Shown here one piece after another: positions 24,639-32,016 of a DNA stretch of 64,000 bases (position 1 is its first letter; every line of letters starts with the position of its first letter). The position numbers and the translations under genes are program-made. The notes beneath the pieces were generated by a model that worked only from the letters and a program-made list of their open reading frames with translations, did not search any database and was not told the DNA's origin. The DNA is from Streptomyces sp. NBC_00258 (lineage in GTDB: Bacteria; Actinomycetota; Actinomycetes; Streptomycetales; Streptomycetaceae). The stretch is taken from NCBI RefSeq assembly GCF_036182465.1, contig NZ_CP108081.1, positions 9,548,001 through 9,612,000 of the forward strand, written 5' to 3'.

Positions 24639-25163
24639 TCAGGCCTTCTGCTCGGCCAGCAGCCGGTCCACGATCTCCTCGACGCGCTCGCGCAGCCCCT
24701 CCTGGCTCTTGCCGCCGTCGAGCCGCTCGCCGTCGATGACGTAGGTCGGGGTGCCGGTCACGCCGATGGCCTTGCCCTCGGCCTGGTCGGCGTCGACGAT
24801 CAGGATGTGCCGGCCGTCGATGAGGGCGGTGTCGAACTCCTCGGCGTCGAGGCCGAGTTCCCGGGCCATCTCGACCAGGAAGGGTTCCCCCTCACGGTCC
24901 AGCTCCTGTACGCGCCCGAGCACCGCCTCGACGTACGGCCATGCCTGCCCCTGTTCGGCGGCCTCCTCGGCGGCCTGGGCGGCGGCGAAGGCGTGCTTGT
25001 GCTTCTCCAGCGGGAAGTGCCGCAGCCGCAGCTCCAGCCGGTCGCCGTAGCGTGCGCGCAGCGCTCGCAGGTCGTCCAGGGCGCTACGGCAGTCCGGGCA
25101 CTGCAGTTCGCACCAGACGTCCAGGACGGGGGCGGCGGGGCGTGCGGGGGAGGAGTCGCTCAT
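24639..25163 (-). CDS. DsbA-like thioredoxin-fold protein (cytoplasmic)
   Basis: Thiol-disulfide protein of 174 aa with the CPDC active site at residues 22-25 (WCELQCPDCRSAL), a helical insertion (about 60-130) and the cis-proline loop as GVTGTPTYVIDG (about 140-150). There is no signal peptide, so it is probably cytoplasmic, unlike classical periplasmic DsbA. ATG 25163 is used; the frame is open further upstream but the extension is not conserved in character. It is convergent with the double-GNAT gene. Its partner substrate is unknown. Confidence 0.85.
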   Translation of the reverse strand: MSDSSPARPAAPVLDVWCELQCPDCRSALDDLRALRARYGDRLELRLRHFPLEKHKHAFAAAQAAEEAAEQGQAWPYVEAVLGRVQELDREGEPFLVEMARELGLDAEEFDTALIDGRHILIVDADQAEGKAIGVTGTPTYVIDGERLDGGKSQEGLRERVEEIVDRLLAEQKA

Positions 25164-25390
25164 GGGCCCCAGTCTCCCAGCCGAGGCCCTCGCGGCCCAA
25201 CCGGGACCGTCCACCCCTGAGCGAACCCCGAACCACTCCTGATCGCGTACCGGGAACCGGGCCCTGAGGAGGACCCGACCCGGAGATGTCCCTGAGGTCT
25301 GCCCGGACCATGGCATACCGGGCAGCGGGCGGTGCAGGATGGAAGGGACGAATCTGACCCTGCTCGCCCCAGCCATGTCTGGAGGACCGG

Positions 25391-25840
25391 ATGATTGCCG
25401 AGACCGTCTGTTCCGCTGTCGCCGCGGCCGGCCTGGGCATCGCCGCGGTCACCGCGTACCGCAAGCGTTTCCTCATGGCGGTCCGCCTCACCGCGTACTC
25501 GCTGGTCCCCCTCGGTCTGGTGATGACCGGGGCCGTCGAATGGGCGGCGGAGACCGCCTTCAGCCCGATGGCCTGGGCGGGCTTCGGAGTGCTCGGCGGG
25601 GCCTGGCTGCTGTTCATGACCTCGCGAGCGGTGGAGCGGCGCACCGGCGGGACCCGCAAGGAGCGCAAGGCCGCCCGGGCCGCGCAGCGCGAGGCGGTGG
25701 CCCCGGCGGCCTCGGCACCCTCGCTCGGCGCGGCCGCGGCCACCCGCCCGGCGACCCGACCCGCGGCCAAGCCCCGCAAGACCGAGTCCGGGGACGACTT
25801 CAGCGACATCGAGGCCATCCTGAAGAAGCACGGCATATGA
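25391..25840 (+). CDS. Small membrane protein with basic, low-complexity tail
   Basis: Protein of 149 aa. Two or three hydrophobic helices lie within the first ~80 residues (AETVCSAVAAAGLGIAAVTA, LTAYSLVPLGLVMTGAVEWA, AWAGFGVLGGAWLLFM). An Arg/Lys/Ala-rich tail follows (RKERKAARAAQREAV), ending in the acidic FSDIEAILKKHGI. TGGAGGA precedes ATG 25391. Homologues in databases are sometimes labelled cellulose synthase, but nothing of that enzyme is visible here. Function unknown. Confidence 0.75.
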   Translation: MIAETVCSAVAAAGLGIAAVTAYRKRFLMAVRLTAYSLVPLGLVMTGAVEWAAETAFSPMAWAGFGVLGGAWLLFMTSRAVERRTGGTRKERKAARAAQREAVAPAASAPSLGAAAATRPATRPAAKPRKTESGDDFSDIEAILKKHGI

Positions 25841-26057
25841 AGCAGCGCTTCATGTGACGTTGTGCGGCGCGTGAAGCAGCACGGCCTATGGCGCTCTGAA
25901 ACGACACAGTGATGCGGGCGGTGCGGCGGAGCGTGCGCGTCCGGCAGGCGCCTATCCCAGATCGTGGACCGCTGTGTCACGGATTTCGGCTAACTCCCCC
26001 ATAATCCGGGCGTGTTGATCGCGTAGGGCCAGTCGGCTGCGCCATCATCGCCGCGAG

Positions 26058-26210
26058 ATGCTGGACACAACACAGAGCGACACCGCGGCTCCTTCCGAGG
26101 AGCGGCGGGGTTGTCTCTTCGCGCTTTCCCAGCCACCGCTGATGATCTTCCTTGCGGTGATCGGCTGTCTGCTGCTCATGGCTTCGCTGCACGATCTGCT
26201 GCTGCTCTGA
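26058..26210 (+). CDS. 50-aa membrane peptide
   Basis: A 50-codon gene running from ATG 26058, preceded by CGCGAG, to TGA 26208. It encodes a hydrophilic start (MLDTTQSDTAAPSEERRG) and one strong transmembrane helix (PLMIFLAVIGCLLLMASL) ending in HDLLLL. It is too short for many gene finders. The charge pattern and complete helix argue for a real small membrane protein. It is convergent with the CGNR regulator gene. Function unknown. Confidence 0.55.
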   Translation: MLDTTQSDTAAPSEERRGCLFALSQPPLMIFLAVIGCLLLMASLHDLLLL

Positions 26211-26251
26211 GCCGTACGCGGAGTCCCTGGCGCCACCCGCCGAGGACTCCG

Positions 26252-26809
26252 TCAGCCCGCCGCCTCCTTGCGACGCGCCCGGTATGCGGCCACGTGGAGA
26301 CGGTTTCCGCAGGTGCGGCTGTCGCAGTAGCGACGGGAGCGGTTGCGGGAGAGATCGACGAAGGCGCGTCGGCAGTCCGGTGCCTCGCAGCGGCGCAGCC
26401 GCTCCTGTTCGCCGGCCACCACGAAGAACGCCAGGGCCATGCCGCAGTCGGCGGCGAGATGGTCCGCGACGGACGCGCCCGGCGCGAAGTAGTGCACGTG
26501 CCAGTCGTAGCCGTCGTGATCCGTGAGACGCGGAGTGGTGCCCGCAGCGGCGACCAGTTCGTTGATGAGCGCGGCGGCGGCCCGGGGATCCGGGGCCGCG
26601 AAGATCGAGGCGAATCGCCCCCGGATCTTGCGTACCGCCGACAGATCCAGCTCGGACAGGGTGCCGACATCGCTGATCTCGTGGTTCTGTACGAAATCGT
26701 GCAGGCCCGCGACGTTCGCGAGCCCGTCCGTCGTGTCGTCCTCCGGTGCGGTGTTCACCAGATCGACCACGGTGTCGAGGGCGCACCGGGTGTCGTGGGT
26801 GATCAGCAC
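26252..26809 (-). CDS. CGNR zinc-finger regulator (ABATE domain)
   Basis: Probable DNA-binding regulator of 185 aa. The N-terminal half is the ABATE helical ligand/stress domain (DTVVDLVNTAPEDD, IRGRFASIFAAPDPRAAAALIN). The C-terminus is the CGNR finger: C-x4-C in RRCEAPDCRRAFVDLSRN and the CGNR signature in YCDSRTCGNRLHVAAYRAR. GTG 26809 is chosen because GGGAGCG lies seven bases upstream. Its promoter region contains an exceptional palindrome with 12-bp iterons about 140-220 bases upstream, a plausible autoregulatory operator. It lies downstream of ssgB in the same direction. Confidence 0.85.
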   Translation of the reverse strand: MLITHDTRCALDTVVDLVNTAPEDDTTDGLANVAGLHDFVQNHEISDVGTLSELDLSAVRKIRGRFASIFAAPDPRAAAALINELVAAAGTTPRLTDHDGYDWHVHYFAPGASVADHLAADCGMALAFFVVAGEQERLRRCEAPDCRRAFVDLSRNRSRRYCDSRTCGNRLHVAAYRARRKEAAG

Positions 26810-26946
26810 ATTTCGCTCCCTGGCCTGGGGGTCGGGCAGCCGCCCGCCGATGCTGGCCGATGCTAGCCGCTTACCGACCCGGGGGACCGGCTCAGTCCCG
26901 GCGGACGGCCCCGGAGCACGGGTCGGCGACATCCGCGCGGGACCGT

Positions 26947-27029
26947 CACAGGCGCATGCACAGGCAGATGCACAGGCAGATGCACAGGTGCCGCGACCAC
27001 GGACATCCGTGGTCGCGGCACCTGTGCAT
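26947..27029. repeat. 12-bp iterons plus 24-bp perfect palindrome between ssgB and CGNR gene
   Basis: Three 12-bp direct repeats, CACAGGCGCATG, CACAGGCAGATG and CACAGGCAGATG (26947-26982), lead into a fourth partial unit. This in turn forms the left arm of a perfect 24-bp inverted repeat (26980-27003 with 27006-27029) separated by only CA. It can act as the ssgB terminator, as an operator for the CGNR gene, or both. The combination of iterons with a long arm is unlike the ordinary terminators in this window. Confidence 0.8.
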
Positions 27030-27106
27030 GCACCATATGCGGTTGTCTGAGCCCGAGCCGTCTCCCCGAGTGGACGGCGCCGGGCGGCTTGGTGCGGAGT
27101 CTCGTC

Positions 27107-27520
27107 CTAGCTTTCGGCCAGGATGTGCGAGAGCTCCGTGTCGAGATCGAAGTGCCGGTGTTCCGTGCCAGGGGGCACGGCGGCATCTGTTCGCTTCAGG
27201 AACGACTCCAGGGCCCGCGCCGGGGCCTCGAGCAGTGCCTCTCCCTCCGGAGAGCTCAGGGCGATGCACACGACGCCCTGACCGTGGCTGCGCGACGGCC
27301 AGACGCGGACGTCGCCGGTGCCGGTGGGCCGGTGCAGGCCCTCGGCCAGAAGGTCGCGGGCGAACACCCACTCGACGGTCTCTTCGGCTCCGGTGTGGAA
27401 GGTGGCGTGCACGGCGTAGGGATCGGCCGTGTCATACCGCAGTCCTGCGGGAACAGGCAGTGAGGACTCGCTCGACACAACGAGGCGCAGGTGCAGCTCG
27501 CAGCTGACCGTGGTGTTCAT
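27107..27520 (-). CDS. ssgB: Sporulation-specific cell division protein SsgB
   Basis: SsgA-like protein of 137 aa, the exact length of SsgB. It is actinomycete-specific. In sporulating aerial hyphae SsgB, positioned by SsgA, recruits FtsZ to future septum sites. The sequence is almost invariant across Streptomyces: MNTTVSCELHLRLVVSSE, then GLRYDTADPYAVHATFHTG, VEWVFARDLLAEGLHRPTG and the end DTELSHILAES. ATG 27520 is used, with GAAAGG about 12 bases upstream. In S. coelicolor transcription depends on a stress/sporulation sigma factor; I could not find a certain GTTT/GGGTAT-type promoter here. Confidence 0.97.
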   Translation of the reverse strand: MNTTVSCELHLRLVVSSESSLPVPAGLRYDTADPYAVHATFHTGAEETVEWVFARDLLAEGLHRPTGTGDVRVWPSRSHGQGVVCIALSSPEGEALLEAPARALESFLKRTDAAVPPGTEHRHFDLDTELSHILAES

Positions 27521-27697
27521 AAGCGCCAGGGCCTTTCGCTCAGTGTGCGCTCGGGGATTCGCACGTCGGCGAAATCGACATGCCACCTACGGTGCCGTTG
27601 TAAACCCCTCTGAGCGTTTTGCGTGTCTTTAGGTACCTCATCCGGCCGAGTGCTCGTTCGCGGAGTACCACCATTCCGGTGACCGGTTTCCGTCGGG

Positions 27698-27703
27698 TAG
27701 GGT
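27698..27703 (+). promoter_or_regulatory. TAGGGT -10 element, predicted leaderless start
   Basis: TAGGGT ends eight bases before ATG 27712, again in the spacing that gives a leaderless or near-leaderless mRNA. No -35 is clear. Confidence 0.45.
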
Positions 27704-27711
27704 TTGGCCGT

Positions 27712-28146
27712 ATGAATACGGGGAGTGACGAAACGGGGGAGGCCGTCGCGGCGGCCGATGGAACGAAGAGTGAGCCGGCGCTCGGATCCCGTGCGCCGGA
27801 ATTCATCAAGGCACGACGGGCGCTGCACCTGAGCTGGCAGGTGGGCGTGTTCATCGTGGGTCTCGCGGTCGTCGTGGCCGGCGTGATCATGCTGCCACTG
27901 CCTGGACCGGGCTGGCTCGTGATCTTCGGCGGCATGGCGATCTGGGCGACCGAGTTCGTCTGGGCCCAGCTGGTGCTCCGCTGGACGAAGCGCAAGGTCA
28001 CCGAGGCGACGCAGAAGGCGCTCGACCCCAAGGTGCGCCGCCGCAACATCATCCTGACGTCCATCGGGCTGGTGATCATCGCGGTGCTGGTCGGGATCTA
28101 CGTCTGGAAGTTCGGCTTCGAGATGCCGTGGAAGATCAAGGAGTAA
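27712..28146 (+). CDS. PGPGW-motif transmembrane protein (TIGR02611-like)
   Basis: Membrane protein of 144 aa. A hydrophilic, acidic N-terminus precedes two helices around the signature VIMLPLPGPGWLVIFGGMAIW (about residues 59-79). This is the PGPGW family motif, and the segment is followed by a basic amphipathic stretch (RWTKRKVTEATQKALDPKVRRRN) and a last helix (IILTSIGLVIIAVLVGIYVW). The family is widespread in actinobacteria with no known function. It is divergent from ssgB and shares its promoter region. Confidence 0.85.
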   Translation: MNTGSDETGEAVAAADGTKSEPALGSRAPEFIKARRALHLSWQVGVFIVGLAVVVAGVIMLPLPGPGWLVIFGGMAIWATEFVWAQLVLRWTKRKVTEATQKALDPKVRRRNIILTSIGLVIIAVLVGIYVWKFGFEMPWKIKE

Positions 28147-28215
28147 CAGCCCTCCGCATCCTTCGCGGGCGGTCGGAGGCACCCCCTGACATGGGGTAAT
28201 CTTCTCCGTGCGCCC

Positions 28216-28287
28216 GGGCGATTAGCTCAGCGGGAGAGCGCTTCGTTCACACCGAAGAGGTCACTGGTTCGATCCCAGTATCGCCCA
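28216..28287 (+). tRNA. tRNA-Val (CAC), copy 1
   Basis: A 72-base tRNA with acceptor GGGCGAT/ATCGCCC, discriminator A and anticodon loop GTTCACACC (anticodon CAC). The D-arm and the CACTGGTTCGATCCCAGT T-arm are nearly the same as in the Val-GAC genes at 21 kb. CCA is not encoded. Confidence 0.95.
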
Positions 28288-28293
28288 CCGTAC

Positions 28294-28340
28294 CGATTGG
28301 CGGCCGGGTCCACAGAACACGTGGACCGGGCCGCCAATCG
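28294..28340 (+). terminator. Long hairpin after tRNA-Val(CAC)
   Basis: The arms 28294-28313 and 28321-28340 (CGATTGGCGGCC... and complement) pair over 20 positions with one mismatch around a seven-base loop. This is a strong terminator for the tRNA transcript. Confidence 0.8.
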
Positions 28341-28454
28341 CCGTTTCGGCACGCGTTTGTCGCGCGTCGAGAGGGCCCGCCATCTGCGCCCTGGGTACCG
28401 GTCCGGCCGGAGCGGGCGGTCCCGTGCGTGGCTGGCTGGAGGGGACGTTGTCCG

Positions 28455-29060
28455 TCGTTTCTGAGAGGCGGACCCATCTGTGGATTCCCCGCGGTGGACG
28501 CGTGTCCTGGGCCCCGCAGCGGGCACTGTCCGAGGCCTCTCGGAGAGGGTGCCCGACTGCGATTCCGCGAAGTGGACGCCGGCCCTGGGCTTCCAGGTGA
28601 GAGCGCCGGGCCGCAGCTTCGCGGAGCGGCGCTGAGTCCGGGCTTCACGGAGGTGCCCAGCTGTAGCTTCGCGGAGTGGCCCGGGGTCGGGCTCCCGCGG
28701 TAGATGCCTAGCCGTGATCCCGCCGAGTGGACGCCGGGCTTCGGCTTACAGACGAGGGTGCCAGGCCGCGGCTTCGCGGAGTGGTGCTGAGCCCCGGGCC
28801 TCGCAGAGAGGGCGTTCAGCTGCGGTTTCGTGGAGTGGGTGCCGGGCGGGGGCCTCCCCGAGTGGGCGCTGAGCTCGGGCTTCTCGGAGCGGGCGCGTGG
28901 ACGAGGTGTCGCGGAGTGGACGCAGGCCTGGGCTCCTCGGAGCGGACACCCAGCCGTGATTCTCAAGAGCGGATGCTGGGCCTGAGCCTCCCGGGGCGGA
29001 CGCCCGGCCATGATCTCCGCGGATGGGACGCCCGGCCGATGCTCTCTGGACCGGACGCTT
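28455..29060. repeat. Degenerate ~27-bp tandem-repeat array (about 22 units)
   Basis: From about 28455 to 29060 the sequence is built from imperfect head-to-tail units of 24-30 bases around a core like GGCTTCGCGGAGTGGACGCC. In several plus-strand frames this gives ~9-residue repeats such as REVDAGPGL or FAEWTPG, but stops and frame slips interrupt each frame. No ribosome-binding site fits. I read it as a non-coding minisatellite or a decayed repeat-protein gene. Confidence 0.7.
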
Positions 29061-29061
29061 G

Positions 29062-29096
29062 TCCCAGCTCCCAGCTCCCAGCTCCCAGCTCCCAGT
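29062..29096. repeat. Five perfect TCCCAGC heptamers
   Basis: Five head-to-tail copies of a 7-bp unit (TCCCAGC, the last ending in T) directly follow the degenerate 27-bp array. This is simple-sequence DNA that could vary in copy number between strains. Confidence 0.85.
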
Positions 29097-29234
29097 GAGC
29101 AGTGAACGCCCGACCACCTTTCCCACGGCTCGACCACCGTGAGTCTCCAGCCCCGGCCCACCACCCCAAGTCGCCCCACCACCCCCACCCACACTCGGCC
29201 GGCCCTCCTGACATCCCGCCCCACACCAAGCCCC

Positions 29235-29275
29235 CTCAGGGGCGCGGGGAACTGCGCGACCAGCCACAACGAACC
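29235..29275 (-). repeat. Intergenic repeat family, copy 3
   Basis: GGGGCGCGGGGAACTGCGCG then ACCAGCCACAACG (29239-29271), in minus orientation. It lies in a gene-free stretch, not at the end of a recognisable gene, so it does not act as a gene terminator here unless a small RNA is present. Confidence 0.75.
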
Positions 29276-29284
29276 GGCACCCAA

Positions 29285-29640
29285 AAGACCACACAAGCCG
29301 CCCCCACCTGGACAACGTGCCTGCTCAAGCCCACAGCCGCCCACGGCAACCGCCCAGCGGTCACCCCCGGCTGCCTCGCGAGCGCCGCCGGTATCGGCAG
29401 CCCCTCAGCGGGACGTCAGCCACCCCCATCGCCGCCCCGGCCTCCACCCCCGCCCCCCGGCGTCCCACCCCCACCCCACCAACTCCGCACCCCACCCCCA
29501 ACGTTCACCCACCCCCTCCCGAATCCAGCCCGCCAAACCCCGTTCGACCACCCGACCAACCCCACCCCACCTGCGGACTCGCCCAACTCCCTTGCCGAAT
29601 CACCCCAGTTCAGGCCGCCGCGCGAGCGACCCCGTTCACA
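29285..29640. other. C-rich, strand-asymmetric tract without a gene
   Basis: The plus strand here is dominated by runs of C (CCCCC, CCCACCC and similar) with very little G between 29400 and 29580. The minus strand is correspondingly rich in G-runs. Translations in all frames are Pro/Thr/Ser or Gly low complexity and do not look like protein. It lies upstream of the sugar-transport operon promoter. Confidence 0.6.
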
Positions 29641-29659
29641 CCGATTCCTGTCCGAATCA

Positions 29660-29704
29660 TTGACGCCCGCTGAGACCCTCCGTACCTTGTGCCAGCAAGC
29701 GCTT
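29660..29704 (+). promoter_or_regulatory. Promoter (TTGACG-17-TACCTT) with AAGCGCTT LacI-type operator
   Basis: TTGACG (29660-29665) and TACCTT (29683-29688) are 17 bases apart, the best-formed housekeeping promoter in the window. The predicted start lies near 29695. The palindrome AAGCGCTT (29697-29704), inside CAAGCGCTTACTTG, sits on the start site. AAGCGCTT is the core of many LacI-family operators, so repression by a sugar-responsive LacI regulator is likely. No LacI gene is in the window. Confidence 0.65.
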
Positions 29705-29755
29705 ACTTGAAACGATTCATGGCAGCGGACGGTTACGTCGCGGGGAGGCCCGACT

Positions 29756-31045
29756 GTGGGAGACAACGGGAGTGTTGAGAGGCGGACGGTCCTCAAGGCG
29801 GCTGGAGCGTCGCTGGCCACGCTGGGGCTGGCCACGACGACGGCCTGCGGGGGAGACAGCGGCGGATCGGGGGACGGAACCGTCGAGATCCGCTTTGCCT
29901 GGTGGGGCGCGGAGGAGCGCGCGAAGCGCATCAACCAGACCATCGCGCTCTTCGAGAAGAAGTACCCGAAGATCAAGGTGAAGACGGACTTCCAGGATTA
30001 CGTGGCCTTTTGGGAGAAGTTCCAGACCCAGGCCGCGGGCGGGAATCCGCCGGACGTATTCCAGAACGCTGTCGCATTCCTGCGGAAGTACGACAAGAGA
30101 AGTGTTCTCCTCGATCTCAAGTCCCAAGTGGACGCCGGAAATCTGAGCCTCGAGAACTTCCGCGCCGGAGTCGAGAAGGTCGGCGAGGTGGACGGAAAGC
30201 TGCTCGGTATACCCGTCGGTTCCAACACGATGTCACTGGTCGTCGACGAGAAGGTCTTCGAGAAGGCCGGGATCAAGCCCAAGGAAGGGTGGACCTGGGA
30301 CGAGTACTTCGCCGCCCTCAAGAAGATCCACGACAGCCGGAAGGTGGCGGGGGACACCGGCTACTTCGGGATCATGTACCTCTACGACCTCTACCTGCGC
30401 CAGAACGGCAAGGCGTTCTTCACGGAGGACGGTCTCGGCTTCGACGAGGCCGCCCTGACGGAGTGGTGGCAGGACGGCTACAACCGCGTCAAGGCGGGGA
30501 TCATCACCGACCCGAAGAAGGTCGAGCAGAACAAGCCCAAGTCCTCCCTGGCCTCCGGCGACGCGGCCTCCGAGTTCACCTGGGACAACTTCACCGTGCG
30601 CTACGCCACGGAAGGCGACAGCACGTACGGGCTCGCGCCGATCCCGACGACCGACGGCAAGCAGACCGGCCAGTACCTCTCCTCGCTGATGCTGAGCGGC
30701 TCCGCCCGGACCAAGCACCCGAAGGAGGTCGCCCAGTTCATCGACTTCATGGTCCACGACCCCGAGGTCGGCAAGATCATGGGCTACGACCGCGGCATCC
30801 TGGCCACGACCGAGCAGTTCGACGCGTACAAGCCGACCGACGCCCCGAACCAGGCGATCGCCAAGTACGAGGAGGACGTCGCGGCGGCCGGGGTCCTCGG
30901 GACGATCACTCCGCACCCGGCGGGCGCCGACACCGTCGAAGCCGCGTTCCTGCGCATCGCCGGTGACCTGTCCCAGGGCAAGACCAAGGTCTCCGACGCG
31001 GTGAAGCAGTTCTTCTCCGAGGCCGAGACCGCGCTCGCCGCCTGA
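29756..31045 (+). CDS. Sugar ABC transporter substrate-binding lipoprotein (YesO-like)
   Basis: Family 1 extracellular solute-binding protein of 429 aa. The N-terminus combines a twin-arginine (ERRTVLKAAG) with a lipobox ending at C31 (TTAC), so it is a Tat-exported lipoprotein. Family blocks include VEIRFAWWGAEERAKRINQ, LFEKKYPKIKVKTDF, LGIPVGSNTMSLVVDEKVFEKAG and the late KHPKEVAQFIDFMVHDPEV. It is first gene of an operon with two permeases, a DUF624 protein and a YetA-like exported protein. In Bacillus that gene set takes up rhamnogalacturonan oligosaccharides, so these are the likely ligand. No ATPase gene is present; the shared MsiK ATPase would be needed. Confidence 0.9.
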   Translation: MGDNGSVERRTVLKAAGASLATLGLATTTACGGDSGGSGDGTVEIRFAWWGAEERAKRINQTIALFEKKYPKIKVKTDFQDYVAFWEKFQTQAAGGNPPDVFQNAVAFLRKYDKRSVLLDLKSQVDAGNLSLENFRAGVEKVGEVDGKLLGIPVGSNTMSLVVDEKVFEKAGIKPKEGWTWDEYFAALKKIHDSRKVAGDTGYFGIMYLYDLYLRQNGKAFFTEDGLGFDEAALTEWWQDGYNRVKAGIITDPKKVEQNKPKSSLASGDAASEFTWDNFTVRYATEGDSTYGLAPIPTTDGKQTGQYLSSLMLSGSARTKHPKEVAQFIDFMVHDPEVGKIMGYDRGILATTEQFDAYKPTDAPNQAIAKYEEDVAAAGVLGTITPHPAGADTVEAAFLRIAGDLSQGKTKVSDAVKQFFSEAETALAA

Positions 31046-32016
31046 TGGGAACAGCAGTGACGACGCTCATCAAGGACTCTCCGCCGGATGCTCCGGAGAA
31101 GCGTCCCGGTCCCCCCGCCGCCGTCAGGCGGCGGGGCCGCCGGGAGAATCTGGCCGGCTACCTCTTCATGTCCCCGTGGATCGCGGGCTTTCTGCTGCTG
31201 ACCGCGGGGCCCATGGCCGCCTCGCTCTATTTCGCGTTCACGGACTACAACCTCTTCGACTCCCCGAAGTGGATCGGCCTCGACAACTTCACCAGGATGC
31301 TCGACGATCCGCGGTGGCAGAAGTCGGTGGAGGTGACGGCGAAGTACGTCGTCATCGGCACCCCGCTGAAGCTGCTGCTCGCGCTGGGTGTCGCCCTGCT
31401 GCTCGCGCAGAGCCGGCGCGGGCAGGCCTTCTACCGGGCCGCGTTCTACGCGCCCTCCCTGATCGGCGCGAGCGTGTCCGTCGGCTTCGTGTGGCGGGCG
31501 CTGTTCTCCGACGACGCCGTCGTGGACCGTACGCAGTCGTTCTTCGGCTTCGACGTCGGCGGCTGGGTCGGCAACCCGGACTGGGTGCTCTACAGCCTGG
31601 TGGCGCTCACCGTCTGGCAGTTCGGCGCCCCCATGGTCATCTTCCTCGCCGGGCTCAAGCAGGTCCCGAAGGAGCTGTACGAGGCGGCCGAGGTGGACGG
31701 CGCCGGGCCGTTCAAGCGGTTCTGGAGCATCACCCTGCCGATGATCTCTCCGGTGCTGTTCTTCAACGTGCTGCTGGAGACCATCCACTCGTTCCAGATC
31801 TTCGGCTCGGCGTACGTCGTCTCCAACGCCACCTGCGGACCGGCCGACTCCACGCTCGTCTACACCTGTTACCTGTACCAGAAGGGCTTCAAGGAGGCCC
31901 AGATGGGCTTCGCCTCCGCGATGGCCTGGATGCTGCTGCTCGCCGTGGCGCTGGTGACGGTGGTCCTCTTCTGGTCCCAGAAGCGGTGGGTGCACTACGA
32001 GGAGGCCTCCCGATGA
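31045..32016 (+). CDS. Sugar ABC transporter permease (MalF/YesP-like)
   Basis: Membrane permease of 323 aa with six predicted helices after a basic N-terminus. The EAA loop is ELYEAAEVDGAGPFKRFWSITLPM (about residues 211-234), complete with the conserved glycine and typical of carbohydrate CUT1 permeases. ATG 31045 overlaps the previous stop as TGATG. With the next gene it forms the channel of one importer. An unusual cysteine-containing loop (NATCGPADSTLVYTCYLY) lies between the last helices. Confidence 0.92.
   Translation: MGTAVTTLIKDSPPDAPEKRPGPPAAVRRRGRRENLAGYLFMSPWIAGFLLLTAGPMAASLYFAFTDYNLFDSPKWIGLDNFTRMLDDPRWQKSVEVTAKYVVIGTPLKLLLALGVALLLAQSRRGQAFYRAAFYAPSLIGASVSVGFVWRALFSDDAVVDRTQSFFGFDVGGWVGNPDWVLYSLVALTVWQFGAPMVIFLAGLKQVPKELYEAAEVDGAGPFKRFWSITLPMISPVLFFNVLLETIHSFQIFGSAYVVSNATCGPADSTLVYTCYLYQKGFKEAQMGFASAMAWMLLLAVALVTVVLFWSQKRWVHYEEASR

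Noticed and set aside
26947..26994. 12-bp direct repeats as a CRISPR array or replication origin
   Set aside because: Units are 12 bp with no spacers, no cas genes, no AT-rich stretch and no DnaA or Rep gene nearby.
28428..29098. Two plus-strand open frames of 91 and 123 codons with nonapeptide-like repeats
   Set aside because: Frames are interrupted between units and starts lack ribosome-binding sites. They are kept only as a hint of a possible decayed repeat protein.
28247..29344. A 365-codon minus-strand open frame with Pro/Ser/Ala/Lys repeats across the minisatellite
   Set aside because: It runs into the tRNA-Val(CAC) gene and through an intergenic-repeat copy. Its composition follows from the ~27-bp DNA repeat, and it has no ribosome-binding site or domain. 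I treat it as a by-product of the repeat.
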